Source: JAWWBN01 sp033720955 (lineage in GTDB: Bacteria > Acidobacteriota > Thermoanaerobaculia > Multivoradales > JAHEKO01). Taken from it: DNA of 17,301 nt. Each line of letters starts with the position of its first letter. Positions within the stretch are counted from its first letter, which is position 1. Of this stretch, positions 11,003 to 17,301 are shown one piece after another. Made by a program: the position numbers and the translations under genes. The stretch lies in NCBI GenBank assembly GCA_033720955.1, contig JAWWBN010000060.1:1-17301 (forward strand), given 5' to 3'. The notes beneath the pieces were generated by a model that did no database searches, had not been told where the DNA came from, and worked only from the letters and a program-made list of their open reading frames with translations.

Positions 11003-11814
11003 GTACCGTCCTTCTGCTCCAGCTCCTCGACCGTCGTGAGGTCGATCTGCACGTCCCGCGCCACCCGACCGGGGCGGAAGGGCGCTCGATACTCCACGCC
11101 GTTGACCTCGATCCGCACGCCCCCCGGATTGCCGAGGGTGAGCAGCACCGACTCCTGCGCCTCCAGGGTGAGCGACTCGCCCTGCACGTGGAGCTCGGAG
11201 AGCCGGCTCTCCCCGTCCACCGAGGCCTCGAGCCAGCAGTCCTCGGTGAAGTCCATGGTGACCCGGATGGGCGCCCGGGGCACCGACGGCGGGGCCGCCG
11301 CCTCGACCGGCGCCTGCGGCTGCGCCACGGCTTCCGGCACCGGGGGCACGGCGATCGGTGGCGGCGCCACGGTGTCGGTGCCGGCGTCGCGGCCACCGTA
11401 GAAGACCAGGAAGGCGATGAGCACCAGAAGACCGAGCACCCCGGCTGCCAGGGCCACCCCGGAGGCCCACTCGCCCGACCGCCGCGGCCGGCCCGACTCC
11501 TCGTCGTCCTCCTCCGGCCCCCTCTGGGCGATCAGGAAGGAGTTGACCACCTCGTCGGGGTCGAGGCCCACGTAGCGGGAGTACTCGCGCAGAAAGCCCT
11601 TCGCGAACACCGGCGCCGGCAGGATGTCGAAGCGGTCCTGCTCCAGGCCCTCCAGATAGCGCATGCTGATCTTGGTGACGTCGGCGATCTCCCGCAGCGG
11701 GATCTCGCGAATCTCCCGCTGGCGTCGCAGCCAGTTGCCGAACGAGAGCTGCTCGCCCTCGCTCTTCGACGCCCACGGGGGCTGTCGGCCGTTGTCTCGG
11801 TCGCTCTCGGGCAT
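10999..11814 (-). CDS. rodZ: RodZ-like protein (HTH, one transmembrane helix, DUF4115)
   Basis: The 271-residue product has the RodZ layout. A cytoplasmic Xre-like helix-turn-helix comes first (about 25-83, with LREIADVTKISMRYLEGLE and APVFAKGFLREYSRYVGLD). An acidic/basic linker, one transmembrane helix (107-129, GVALAAGVLGLLVLIAFLVF) and a Pro/Ala-rich spacer follow. The extracytoplasmic beta domain (about 175-225) has DCWLEASVDG and LTLGNPGGVRIEVNGV, typical of DUF4115. RodZ links MreB filaments to the elongation machinery and supports rod shape. The start ATG 11814 is chosen over ATG 11856 because the extra 14 residues (Arg-rich) look like translated leader; neither has a strong ribosome-binding site. 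It is flanked by two paralogous HEAT-like proteins in the same operon, which is not the usual RodZ setting. No mreB or other shape gene is in the window. Confidence 0.85.
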   Translation of the reverse strand: MPESDRDNGRQPPWASKSEGEQLSFGNWLRRQREIREIPLREIADVTKISMRYLEGLEQDRFDILPAPVFAKGFLREYSRYVGLDPDEVVNSFLIAQRGPEEDDEESGRPRRSGEWASGVALAAGVLGLLVLIAFLVFYGGRDAGTDTVAPPPIAVPPVPEAVAQPQAPVEAAAPPSVPRAPIRVTMDFTEDCWLEASVDGESRLSELHVQGESLTLEAQESVLLTLGNPGGVRIEVNGVEYRAPFRPGRVARDVQIDLTTVEELEQKDGT

Positions 11815-11879
11815 GGTGCTGCGCCGCCTCGGGGCTCGGAGGGAGCCCGGTCGCATCGGGCGATCCGTCAGTTTAACCC

Positions 11880-11894
11880 AGCCGGTGCCCGGCT
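11880..11894 (-). other. Small hairpin between HEAT-like B and rodZ
   Basis: AGCCGG, loop GCA, CCGGCT (minus strand, 11894-11880) is a perfect 6-bp stem that begins at the stop codon of HEAT-like protein B. It is followed by GGGTTAAAC rather than a T-run. It could attenuate read-through or protect an RNA end. Just downstream TAAACT (11875-11870) resembles a -10 element and could start a separate rodZ transcript, but no -35 is visible. Confidence 0.3.
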
Positions 11895-12619
11895 CAGATA
11901 CGCGGCTCCTCCCCCACCATGAGCTGCGCCCGCCGCCGCACCGCCGACGGCAGACGCGGGTCGCGGGCCACGGCTCTCAGGTCGCTCTTGCGAAGCGAGG
12001 GCAGGAGCCCCAGGACCCGCGCCTCCGGCGTGCGAGGGTTGCGGCAGAGGGCGAGCCGGACCCCGTACCGGCTGCCCCACCGGCGGTCCCTGGCGACGAC
12101 CTCGAGAACCTGGGGAGGGACCCGCTCGGAGGCCAGGAGCGGCCCCAGCATCGGCTCGGTGAGACGCGGGTTCTCCAGCAGGGCGGCGATCACCGGCGGA
12201 CTCGGGTCGAAGCGCAGCCGGGCCACCACCCCCCCGCCGGCCCGCCGGGCGATGGCGATGCGCTCGCCGACCGACAGCCCGGGCAGCCGCTCGCCCAGGC
12301 TCACCTCGGCACCGCGGCGGACCACCGGCCGAACCCGGGGGTCGCGGGAGAGCTCCACCAGGTCGCGCCAGTAGAGGGTGGCCACCAGGCGCCGCGCCGG
12401 CACCTCCGGAGTGCGCGGATGGCCGGCCACCTCGCGACGCAGCTCCGAGGAGCGCAGGAGCTCCCTGCGCTCCAGCAGCTCGGAGATCACCCGGCCGGTG
12501 ACGTAGGGGCTGCGGAGCATCCGGCGGGCCTCGGCGACATCGAAGTCGGCCCCCGCCTCCCGCAGCCGCGCCAGCATCTCCCGCTCGCCCGCGCGCTCGC
12601 CGGCGCCGTCGCTCTGCAT
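11894..12619 (-). CDS. HEAT-like repeat protein B, paralogue of protein A
   Basis: The product has 241 residues, is helical and Arg/Leu-rich, and has no signal peptide or membrane helix. It holds two copies of one unit. The first (about 37-105) contains HPRTPE, LVATLYWRDLVELSRDPR and VVRRGAE. The second (about 150-232) contains NPRLT, W181-GSRY, VRLALCRNPRTPE, LPSLRKSDLRAVARDPR and AVRRRAQ. The second unit aligns almost without gaps to the C-terminal module of HEAT-like protein A, with Trp and NPR at the same spacing (13 residues). Function is unknown. It is the first gene of the probable five-gene operon. Start ATG 12619 overlaps a plus-strand ATG at 12618 (GCATGC); an internal Met at 12577 is a second option. 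Repeat proteins of this kind usually bind partners; the adjacent RodZ-like protein is the obvious candidate, by inference. Confidence 0.8.
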   Translation of the reverse strand: MQSDGAGERAGEREMLARLREAGADFDVAEARRMLRSPYVTGRVISELLERRELLRSSELRREVAGHPRTPEVPARRLVATLYWRDLVELSRDPRVRPVVRRGAEVSLGERLPGLSVGERIAIARRAGGGVVARLRFDPSPPVIAALLENPRLTEPMLGPLLASERVPPQVLEVVARDRRWGSRYGVRLALCRNPRTPEARVLGLLPSLRKSDLRAVARDPRLPSAVRRRAQLMVGEEPRI

Positions 12620-12647
12620 GCGTTCTACGATAGTCTACGCAGCTCCG
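12620..12647. promoter_or_regulatory. Very short divergent start region between HEAT-like B and greA
   Basis: Only 28 bases separate the two start codons. They hold several -10-like hexamers: TACGAT (12626-12631) and TAGTCT (12631-12636) on the plus strand, and TAGACT (12637-12632) on the minus strand. TAGACT is identical to the candidate -10 in front of the acyl-CoA synthetase gene. No -35 elements are evident; any would lie inside the opposing coding region. Both transcripts would have leaders of about a dozen bases or fewer. Confidence 0.35.
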
Positions 12648-14726
12648 ATGGCTCTCCCCCGCGAACTCCGCAAGGCGATCGAGGCGGCCCAACTGGAGCG
12701 CGTCGAGGACGCCTGGCTGCAGCAGATCGAGACCGACCCGGAGTCGGTCGACTTCTTCACCGCGGCGGCGCGCGGCCTGGTGGGCAGCGGCGAGGGCGAG
12801 CAGGCGACCTTCCTGCTGGAGCTGCTCGACGAGCACCTGCGGAGCGGCGAGCGGTGGGAGGCGCGGCTCGAGCTCCTGCGCGGCTGTGGCGAGACCCTCT
12901 TCCCCGAGCCGGAGCGGCTCTACCGGGAGATCCTGGCCACCCTGCGCGCCCTCTACAGAGACTGCCCCAGCCTGGACGGCATGATCGAGAAGATCGGCCT
13001 CGAGCGGGGCACCGGCGATCTGCCCAAGATCTGGGACAAGACCGCCAAGCTGCGCGACCTGATGCAGTTCGAGCTCGGCACCCCCGTGCGGATGGAGGGC
13101 AAGGGGGTGGGGCGGATCGAGGAGGTCAACCTGGAGCTGGGCAGCTTCAAGCTGGCCTTCGACGACGGCGGCGAGCTGCGGGTGGGTTTCGCCGCCGCGC
13201 CCAAGCTCCTCGACGCGCTCCCCCGCGGTCACTTCCTGCGCGACCGTCTGGAGCGGCCCGAGGAGCTGCGGGCGCTCAAGGAGAGCCGGCCTTCCGAGCT
13301 GCTGCAGCGGCTGCTGGAGAGCTCCGAGGAGCCGTTGACCGCGGCCCAGATTCGGGAAGCGATGCAGGGCATCGTGGACGAGAAGGAGTGGACCTCCTGG
13401 TGGGCCGCCGCCCGGAGCCATCCCCAGGTGGTGCCCGGAGGGCGCGGCCGGCAGACCTACGCCTGGGCCGAGTCGAGCGCCGACGCCCTCGAGGAGATCC
13501 GGCAGGCCTTCGAGCGCTCGGACGGGCCGGGGCGTCTCAAGCTGCTGGCCCGGCACGGCTCGCGCGACGAAGAGCTCGCCGGCTGGATGGCGCGGCGGCT
13601 CGCCGACGAGGGCCGGGCGGCCGCCGACGAGCGGCCCGAATGGGCGCTCACGGTCTGGGCGGCTCTGGAGAGGAGCGGAGCGGCGCCCAAAGACCGCACC
13701 TGGAGCCCCGAGGCGCTGGTCGACCGCAGCGGCGACCTGGTGCGCACCGTGCTCGCCCTGGGCGACAAGACGCTGCGCGAGTCGGTAGCCGCCCTGATCC
13801 GCGAGCGCCGGGACGACTGGCCGGCGGTGACCCGGGGCATCCTCGACCGCGAGACCGACTCCAGGCTCCTGACCTCTCTCTTCGACGCCCTGGACGCCGC
13901 CGACGGCGACCAGGCGCAGCAGTTCGTGGACGAGGTGGTCGGGGCGCCGCGCCGGCGGCCCGCGGCCTTCACCTGGCTCATGGAGCGCGGCGCCGACGAG
14001 GCCCGGCTCGAGCGCCACAGCGCCCTGGCGCTGCTACGGCACCTGGTCGCCGCCGACGGCGACCGCACCTTCGCCCCCTACCGGGCCCGGCTGCGCCGGC
14101 TGTGGGAGAGCGGCGGCCACACCTGGCTGCTGGACCGGCTCTCCGCCGAGCAGGCGCCGCGCGCCCACCAGGTCATCGAGAGGGCGCCCATCGAGGAGTA
14201 CCTGCGCACGCCCTACCTGAACGCGCTGGAGCTGCGCTTCCCCGAGCTGGGCCGGCGGGAGAGCGACCACCTCTACGCCACCCGGGCGTCGGTCGACGCC
14301 CGGCGGGCCGAGCTCAAGGAGCTGCTGGAGAAGGAGATCCCCGCCAACCGCAAGGCCATCGAGGAGGCGCGCGAGCTGGGCGACCTCAGAGAGAACTTCG
14401 AGTACAAGTCGGCCCGTCAGCGTCACGAGTTCCTGACCGCCCGGGCGGCTGCGCTCGATCGCGACCTCTCGCGGGTGCGTCTCATCGACCCCTCGCTGGT
14501 CGATGCCTCCGAGGTCCGGGTGGGCACCCGGGCCCGCCTGACCGGCGCCGACGGCGAAGAGCGCGCCGTCACCGTGCTGGGGCCGTGGGAGAGTCGACCG
14601 GAGGACGGGATCTTCTCCTACGACTCCGACCTCGCCCGCGAGCTGCTCGGCAAGGCCGCCGGCGACACCATCCGGCTGAAGGGCGCCGAGTACCGGATCG
14701 GCGCCATCGAGCCCGCCGAGCTCTAG
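12648..14726 (+). CDS. greA: Long-form transcription elongation factor GreA
   Basis: The product is 692 residues against about 158 for ordinary GreA. The C-terminal part (about 555-692) is a full Gre factor. The coiled coil has ARELGDLRENFEYKSARQR with the acidic tip residues Asp579 and Glu582 that reach the RNA polymerase active site to trigger cleavage of backtracked RNA. The FKBP-like domain contains GIFSYDSDLARELLGKAAGD. The long N-terminal part is helical, apart from a small beta-rich segment at about 141-189 (FELGTPVRMEGKGVGRIEEV onward). Extended GreA proteins with such a segment occur in chlamydiae and spirochaetes. ATG 12648 is preferred; ATG 12618 adds ten residues and would overlap the divergent start. 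Its stop TAG overlaps that of the convergent anti-sigma gene. It is probably monocistronic. The N-terminal role is unknown; contact with polymerase or another factor is a guess. Confidence 0.9.
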   Translation: MALPRELRKAIEAAQLERVEDAWLQQIETDPESVDFFTAAARGLVGSGEGEQATFLLELLDEHLRSGERWEARLELLRGCGETLFPEPERLYREILATLRALYRDCPSLDGMIEKIGLERGTGDLPKIWDKTAKLRDLMQFELGTPVRMEGKGVGRIEEVNLELGSFKLAFDDGGELRVGFAAAPKLLDALPRGHFLRDRLERPEELRALKESRPSELLQRLLESSEEPLTAAQIREAMQGIVDEKEWTSWWAAARSHPQVVPGGRGRQTYAWAESSADALEEIRQAFERSDGPGRLKLLARHGSRDEELAGWMARRLADEGRAAADERPEWALTVWAALERSGAAPKDRTWSPEALVDRSGDLVRTVLALGDKTLRESVAALIRERRDDWPAVTRGILDRETDSRLLTSLFDALDAADGDQAQQFVDEVVGAPRRRPAAFTWLMERGADEARLERHSALALLRHLVAADGDRTFAPYRARLRRLWESGGHTWLLDRLSAEQAPRAHQVIERAPIEEYLRTPYLNALELRFPELGRRESDHLYATRASVDARRAELKELLEKEIPANRKAIEEARELGDLRENFEYKSARQRHEFLTARAAALDRDLSRVRLIDPSLVDASEVRVGTRARLTGADGEERAVTVLGPWESRPEDGIFSYDSDLARELLGKAAGDTIRLKGAEYRIGAIEPAEL

Positions 14727-15376
14727 CGCGCCGGCGCGAGGCGGTCCGGGTCGATCTCCACCAGGCGGCCGTGGAGACGGAGACGCACCGGCCCGTCGAG
14801 ATCCGAGAGCTCGGCCAGCTCGGCCGCGAGATCGGGGCTCAGCCACTCCACCCGCTCCGCCGACTCCTGCGGCCCGACGCCGCGCTCGAGCCAGACGTCC
14901 CCCGAGCGCCGGAAGTCGCGCCCCGCCAACCGCCGCCAGCCGGCCGCGGGGGGCTCCGCGGGAGCGGTCTCCGCGGACGGCGGAGCCGGGCGCTGCTGCC
15001 CAGGGCCCGAGCTCTCCCACCGGGCCGCTGCCAGGGCCAGGAGATACAGGGCGATCGCCAGCGCCAGCAGCACCCCGAACAGGGGCAGCAGCGGCGGCGT
15101 CACCGGCACCCGCCGCACGCGCTCTTCCAGCCGCGCCACCAGGCTCCCGGGCGGACGCTTCTGCTGCAGCCGCCGACGCACCAGGGCGCCGAGCTGCCGC
15201 GGCGGCGCCTGCTCCTGCAGCCGCTCCAGCTCTCCCACCACCCGACGCAGACCCACCAGCCGCTCGCGGCAGCTCGCGCAGTCGCCCAGGTGGACCTCCA
15301 CCGCGCTGCGCTCGCGGGCGGCGAGCTCTTCGTCCAGGTAACGAGAGAGCTGCTCGACGCTGGCGTGACCGCTCAT
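14723..15376 (-). CDS. Zinc-finger anti-sigma factor, membrane-anchored
   Basis: This 217-residue protein has an N-terminal anti-sigma zinc-binding motif, His29-x3-Cys33-x2-Cys36 (VHLGDCASC), inside a short helical domain (1-50) that would hold the partner sigma factor in the cytoplasm. A basic linker leads to one transmembrane helix at about 95-118 (LLPLFGVLLALAIALYLLALAAA). The Pro/Ala-rich region and C-terminal domain (about 145-217) would lie outside the membrane and may sense the signal; that domain is not recognised. The ATG at 15376 overlaps the stop of the ECF sigma gene (ATGA, 15373-15376), the classic sigma/anti-sigma arrangement for coupled, matched synthesis. The stop TAG overlaps the greA stop at CTAG 14723-14726. 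The inducing signal cannot be read from the sequence; neighbours suggest envelope stress. Confidence 0.88.
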   Translation of the reverse strand: MSGHASVEQLSRYLDEELAARERSAVEVHLGDCASCRERLVGLRRVVGELERLQEQAPPRQLGALVRRRLQQKRPPGSLVARLEERVRRVPVTPPLLPLFGVLLALAIALYLLALAAARWESSGPGQQRPAPPSAETAPAEPPAAGWRRLAGRDFRRSGDVWLERGVGPQESAERVEWLSPDLAAELAELSDLDGPVRLRLHGRLVEIDPDRLAPAR

Positions 15377-15945
15377 TCCGCCCCCTCCAGAAGCTGCCGC
15401 AGTCGCTCGCGACCCCGCGCCAGGCGCGAGCGCACGGTCCCGATTCGCACTTTGCAGATGCGGGCGATCTCCCGGTAGGAGAGGCCCTGCAGGTCGCGCA
15501 GCACCACCGCCTCCCGGAAGGGGACCGGCAGCAGCGCCAGCGCCGCCTGCACCCTCTCGCCGGCGTCCTTGGCCAGCAGACGGCTCTCCGGATCCCGCCG
15601 GGCGTCGGCCAGGCGCTCCAGAGGCTCCTCCGGCTCCACCGCCCGGCGCCGCCAGCCCCGCCGGCGCAGACGGCTGCGGAAGCAGTTGAGGGCCACCTGG
15701 AAGACCCAGGTCTTCAGCGACGACCGGCCGCGGTAGCTCGCCAGGTTGCCGTGGATGCGCAGAAAGGCCTCCTGCGCCAGGTCGGCGGCGTGGTCGCGGT
15801 CGCCGGTCATCCGCAGGGCCAGGTTGTAGACCAGTGGCTCGTAGCGGCCGTAGAGCTCCTCGAACGCCTGCTCGTCGCCGTAGCGGTGCCGGGTGACGAG
15901 ATCGAGATCCTCAGACCCGAGGGTGGCGCTTTCGACGCTCGGCAT
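15373..15945 (-). CDS. ECF-type RNA polymerase sigma factor (RpoE-like)
   Basis: The product is 190 residues with the two domains of extracytoplasmic-function sigma factors. Region 2 (about 24-95) has AFEELYGRYEPLVYNLALRM, DAADLAQEAFLRIHG-type core sequence (here HAADLAQEAFLRIHG) and SSLKTWVFQVALNCFRSRLRR. Region 4 (about 128-186) has LPVPFREAVVLRDLQGLSYR, the helix-turn-helix EIARICKVRIGTVRSRLARGR and an Arg-rich end. There is no sigma 1.1 or region 3. It would direct polymerase to promoters with GGAAC-like -35 elements, and one lies just upstream. ATG 15945 is preferred; a TTG at 15957 in the same frame would sit only about 8 nt after the predicted transcript start. No strong ribosome-binding site precedes either. 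Activity is presumably held back by the anti-sigma factor encoded next in the same operon. Confidence 0.92.
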   Translation of the reverse strand: MPSVESATLGSEDLDLVTRHRYGDEQAFEELYGRYEPLVYNLALRMTGDRDHAADLAQEAFLRIHGNLASYRGRSSLKTWVFQVALNCFRSRLRRRGWRRRAVEPEEPLERLADARRDPESRLLAKDAGERVQAALALLPVPFREAVVLRDLQGLSYREIARICKVRIGTVRSRLARGRERLRQLLEGAE

Positions 15946-15971
15946 GGGCTCGCGCAAAGCCGTTCACTCTC

Positions 15972-16000
15972 TTCGACTGTCGCGGCGCCACCGAAGTTCC
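15972..16000 (-). promoter_or_regulatory. ECF-type promoter upstream of the sigma/anti-sigma operon
   Basis: On the minus strand GGAACTT (16000-15994) is followed after 16 nt by GTCGAA (15977-15972). This resembles the RpoE consensus of GGAACTT with a GTCTAA-like -10. The predicted start near 15965 leaves about 20 nt to ATG 15945. It lies wholly in the 64-nt gap between the amidase stop and the sigma gene, as expected for autoregulation. Basis is motif and position only. Confidence 0.55.
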
Positions 16001-16009
16001 CGGGCTCCG

Positions 16010-17301
16010 TCAACGCGCCGTGCGCGCCACCCGGACTCCCGGCGAGCCCGCCTCCACGTCGTAGTAGCTCACCAGTCCGTCCACCAGCGCCTGGGCCACC
16101 CGCTCGCGGAATGCCCGGGTCTGGAGGAGCTTGCGGTCCTCCGTGTTGGCCAGGTTGCAGACCTCCACCAGCACCGCGGCCGGCACCGCGTTGAAGCGCA
16201 GCACCGCCGGCACCCAGGCGCGGCGCTGACGGATGACCTTCTCCCGGATCGGCTTCTCGCGGTGCACCTCCAGCCCACCCGCAGCGAAGGCATCCAGGAC
16301 ACGCGCCGCGAGCTCGCGGGAGAGACCCTCCGAGCGCGCCAGCTCCCGGCTGGAGAAGGAGACCCGAGGCTCCTCGCGCACCTCGCGACGCGAGGCGTAG
16401 ACGGCGCCGCTCTTGCCGAAGCTGCCCTTGCGGTAGAGCGCGCCGGGTATGTAGACCATGGCGCCGCGCAGGCTGGGGTGGAGCGAATCGGCGTGAACCG
16501 AGAGAAAGACCACCCGCTCGGGCTCGCCCCCGCGGGCGACGGCGCGGCGGAAGACGCTGTTGGCCAGGTACCAGCGCAGATGCAGACCGACCTTGGAATC
16601 GGCGATCGGGTACGCCGGGTCGGTGAGCACCCGGTGGCCCCGCGAGTACGGCAGCACGTCCCGCTCCGGGACGTCGAAGCCGCGGCCGTCCTGGATGGTG
16701 GGGACCACCGCCGCCGAGGTGGTGGTCTCCAGCAGACGCTTGACGCGGAGCATGATGTCGTAGACGTAGAGGCTCTCCCAGACGCCTCCCAGCGACGCCC
16801 CCACGTCGGCGCCGCCGTGGCCGGAATCCAGCACCACCGTCACCCCGCGGAGACGGTCGGCCCGCACCCGGTTGCCGAAGCGGGAGCTGTCCAGCACCCC
16901 CTCCTCGTACTCCCGCCGGCGGGGATGACCGGCCGGGAGAAACTCGGGCAGCAGCAGCGAGAAGGGGACCTTGACGGCGAAGCCGACCGGGATGTCGGTG
17001 ACGTCCCGGATGCCGCTGCGGCCCGCGATCTCGCCCGCCAGGGCGTTGACGTCGTCGGCGAAGACGTTGCCGGTGAAGCGCACCACCACGCTCGAGTAGA
17101 GCGCCTCCCCCGGCTTGAGCCGGTAGATCGCGTACTCGCCGCGCCCGTCCTCTCCGTACTCCAGGTAGAAGCGAGAGCTGACGGGCAGCGCGCTGCGCAG
17201 GCCCGGGCGCAGGAGCCGCGCCGGGATCAGCACCGACTGCCCGGGCTCGAGGTGGTCGTCGAAGAGCCGGTTGACCCGGCGGATCTCGCGGAAGTTGTCC
17301 C
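16010..17301 (-). CDS. N-acetylmuramoyl-L-alanine amidase with LysM-like region, 5' end missing
   Basis: The frame stays open to the right edge, so the gene starts outside the window; the GTG at 17233 is internal. The first visible residues (NFREIRRVNRLFDDHLEPGQ then SVLIPARLL) are the second half of a LysM peptidoglycan-binding motif. A second LysM-like segment starts near YRLKPGEALYSSVVVRF. The Amidase_3 catalytic domain follows with its zinc residues: His in LDSGHGGADVGA (codon 16819-16817), Glu in WESLYVYDI, His in LSVHADS, and the catalytic Glu in VLVEVCNLANTEDRKLL. The enzyme cuts the bond between MurNAc and the stem peptide, so it acts outside the cytoplasm; a signal peptide would lie beyond the window. 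About 430 residues are visible. It is followed 64 nt later by the ECF sigma gene on the same strand, which has its own predicted promoter. Confidence 0.92.
   Translation of the reverse strand, partial: DNFREIRRVNRLFDDHLEPGQSVLIPARLLRPGLRSALPVSSRFYLEYGEDGRGEYAIYRLKPGEALYSSVVVRFTGNVFADDVNALAGEIAGRSGIRDVTDIPVGFAVKVPFSLLLPEFLPAGHPRRREYEEGVLDSSRFGNRVRADRLRGVTVVLDSGHGGADVGASLGGVWESLYVYDIMLRVKRLLETTTSAAVVPTIQDGRGFDVPERDVLPYSRGHRVLTDPAYPIADSKVGLHLRWYLANSVFRRAVARGGEPERVVFLSVHADSLHPSLRGAMVYIPGALYRKGSFGKSGAVYASRREVREEPRVSFSSRELARSEGLSRELAARVLDAFAAGGLEVHREKPIREKVIRQRRAWVPAVLRFNAVPAAVLVEVCNLANTEDRKLLQTRAFRERVAQALVDGLVSYYDVEAGSPGVRVARTAR

Noticed and set aside
11003..11776. Extension of HEAT-like protein A upstream to 11776
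   Set aside because: The extra 258 codons are another frame of rodZ, low-complexity in translation; the GTG at 11002 overlapping the rodZ stop is the natural start.
11663..15478. A very long plus-strand open frame of 1271 codons
   Set aside because: It runs antisense to RodZ, HEAT-like B, the anti-sigma gene and part of the sigma gene, and out of frame through greA. Its product is Arg/Ala/Gly/Pro-rich with no family motif. High GC removes stop codons and creates such frames.
17231..17233. GTG 17233 as the start of the amidase
   Set aside because: The frame is open upstream to the window edge and encodes half a LysM motif, so the gene is cut by the window, not started here.

Overview
The window is 17.3 kb of very GC-rich, gene-dense bacterial DNA. 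It carries 13 protein-coding genes, two of them cut by the window edges, and one tRNA. No stretch longer than about 300 bases lacks a gene. Mobile elements, CRISPR arrays, rRNA and obvious foreign DNA were not seen. The organism is probably an acidobacterium (Acidobacteriota). The main pointer is a secreted VWA protein of the acidobacterial VWFA-related type at 7435-8529. A long Chlamydia/spirochaete-style GreA and an uncharacterised HEAT-like family are compatible with this. The assignment is an inference from family content, not proof.

Left part, plus strand (1-8529): the 3' end of a MEMO-family gene (AmmeMemoRadiSam protein B) overlaps by 4 bp the AMMECR1-domain partner (protein A). A DUF885 lipoprotein with a metallopeptidase-like HExxxGHH motif follows. 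A tRNA-Pro(CGG) lies on the minus strand with its own clear sigma70-type promoter. Then come a long-chain acyl-CoA synthetase and a FadB/FadJ-type bifunctional beta-oxidation enzyme, a likely fatty-acid activation and degradation pair, and the secreted VWA protein.

Middle part, minus strand (12619 down to 8539): five tightly packed genes read as one probable operon. In transcription order they are HEAT-like protein B, a RodZ-like HTH/transmembrane protein, HEAT-like protein A (paralogous to B), a J-domain/TPR protein and a PP2C-type phosphatase. Two junctions are 4-bp start/stop overlaps (GTGA, TTGA). The mix of a cell-shape scaffold, two matching repeat proteins, a co-chaperone and a phosphatase is the best candidate here for an undescribed functional unit. 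The phosphatase carries Ala where the family has a metal-binding Asp.

Right part: a 692-residue GreA whose C-terminal third is a recognisable Gre factor diverges from HEAT-like B. Its stop codon overlaps, tail to tail, that of a zinc-finger anti-sigma factor. The anti-sigma gene is translationally coupled (ATGA) to an ECF sigma gene, which is preceded by an RpoE-like promoter (GGAACTT, 16 nt, GTCGAA) that suggests autoregulation. Upstream, reading in from the right edge, is the 3' part of a LysM-containing N-acetylmuramoyl-L-alanine amidase. RodZ, amidase and the ECF pair give the right half a cell-envelope flavour.
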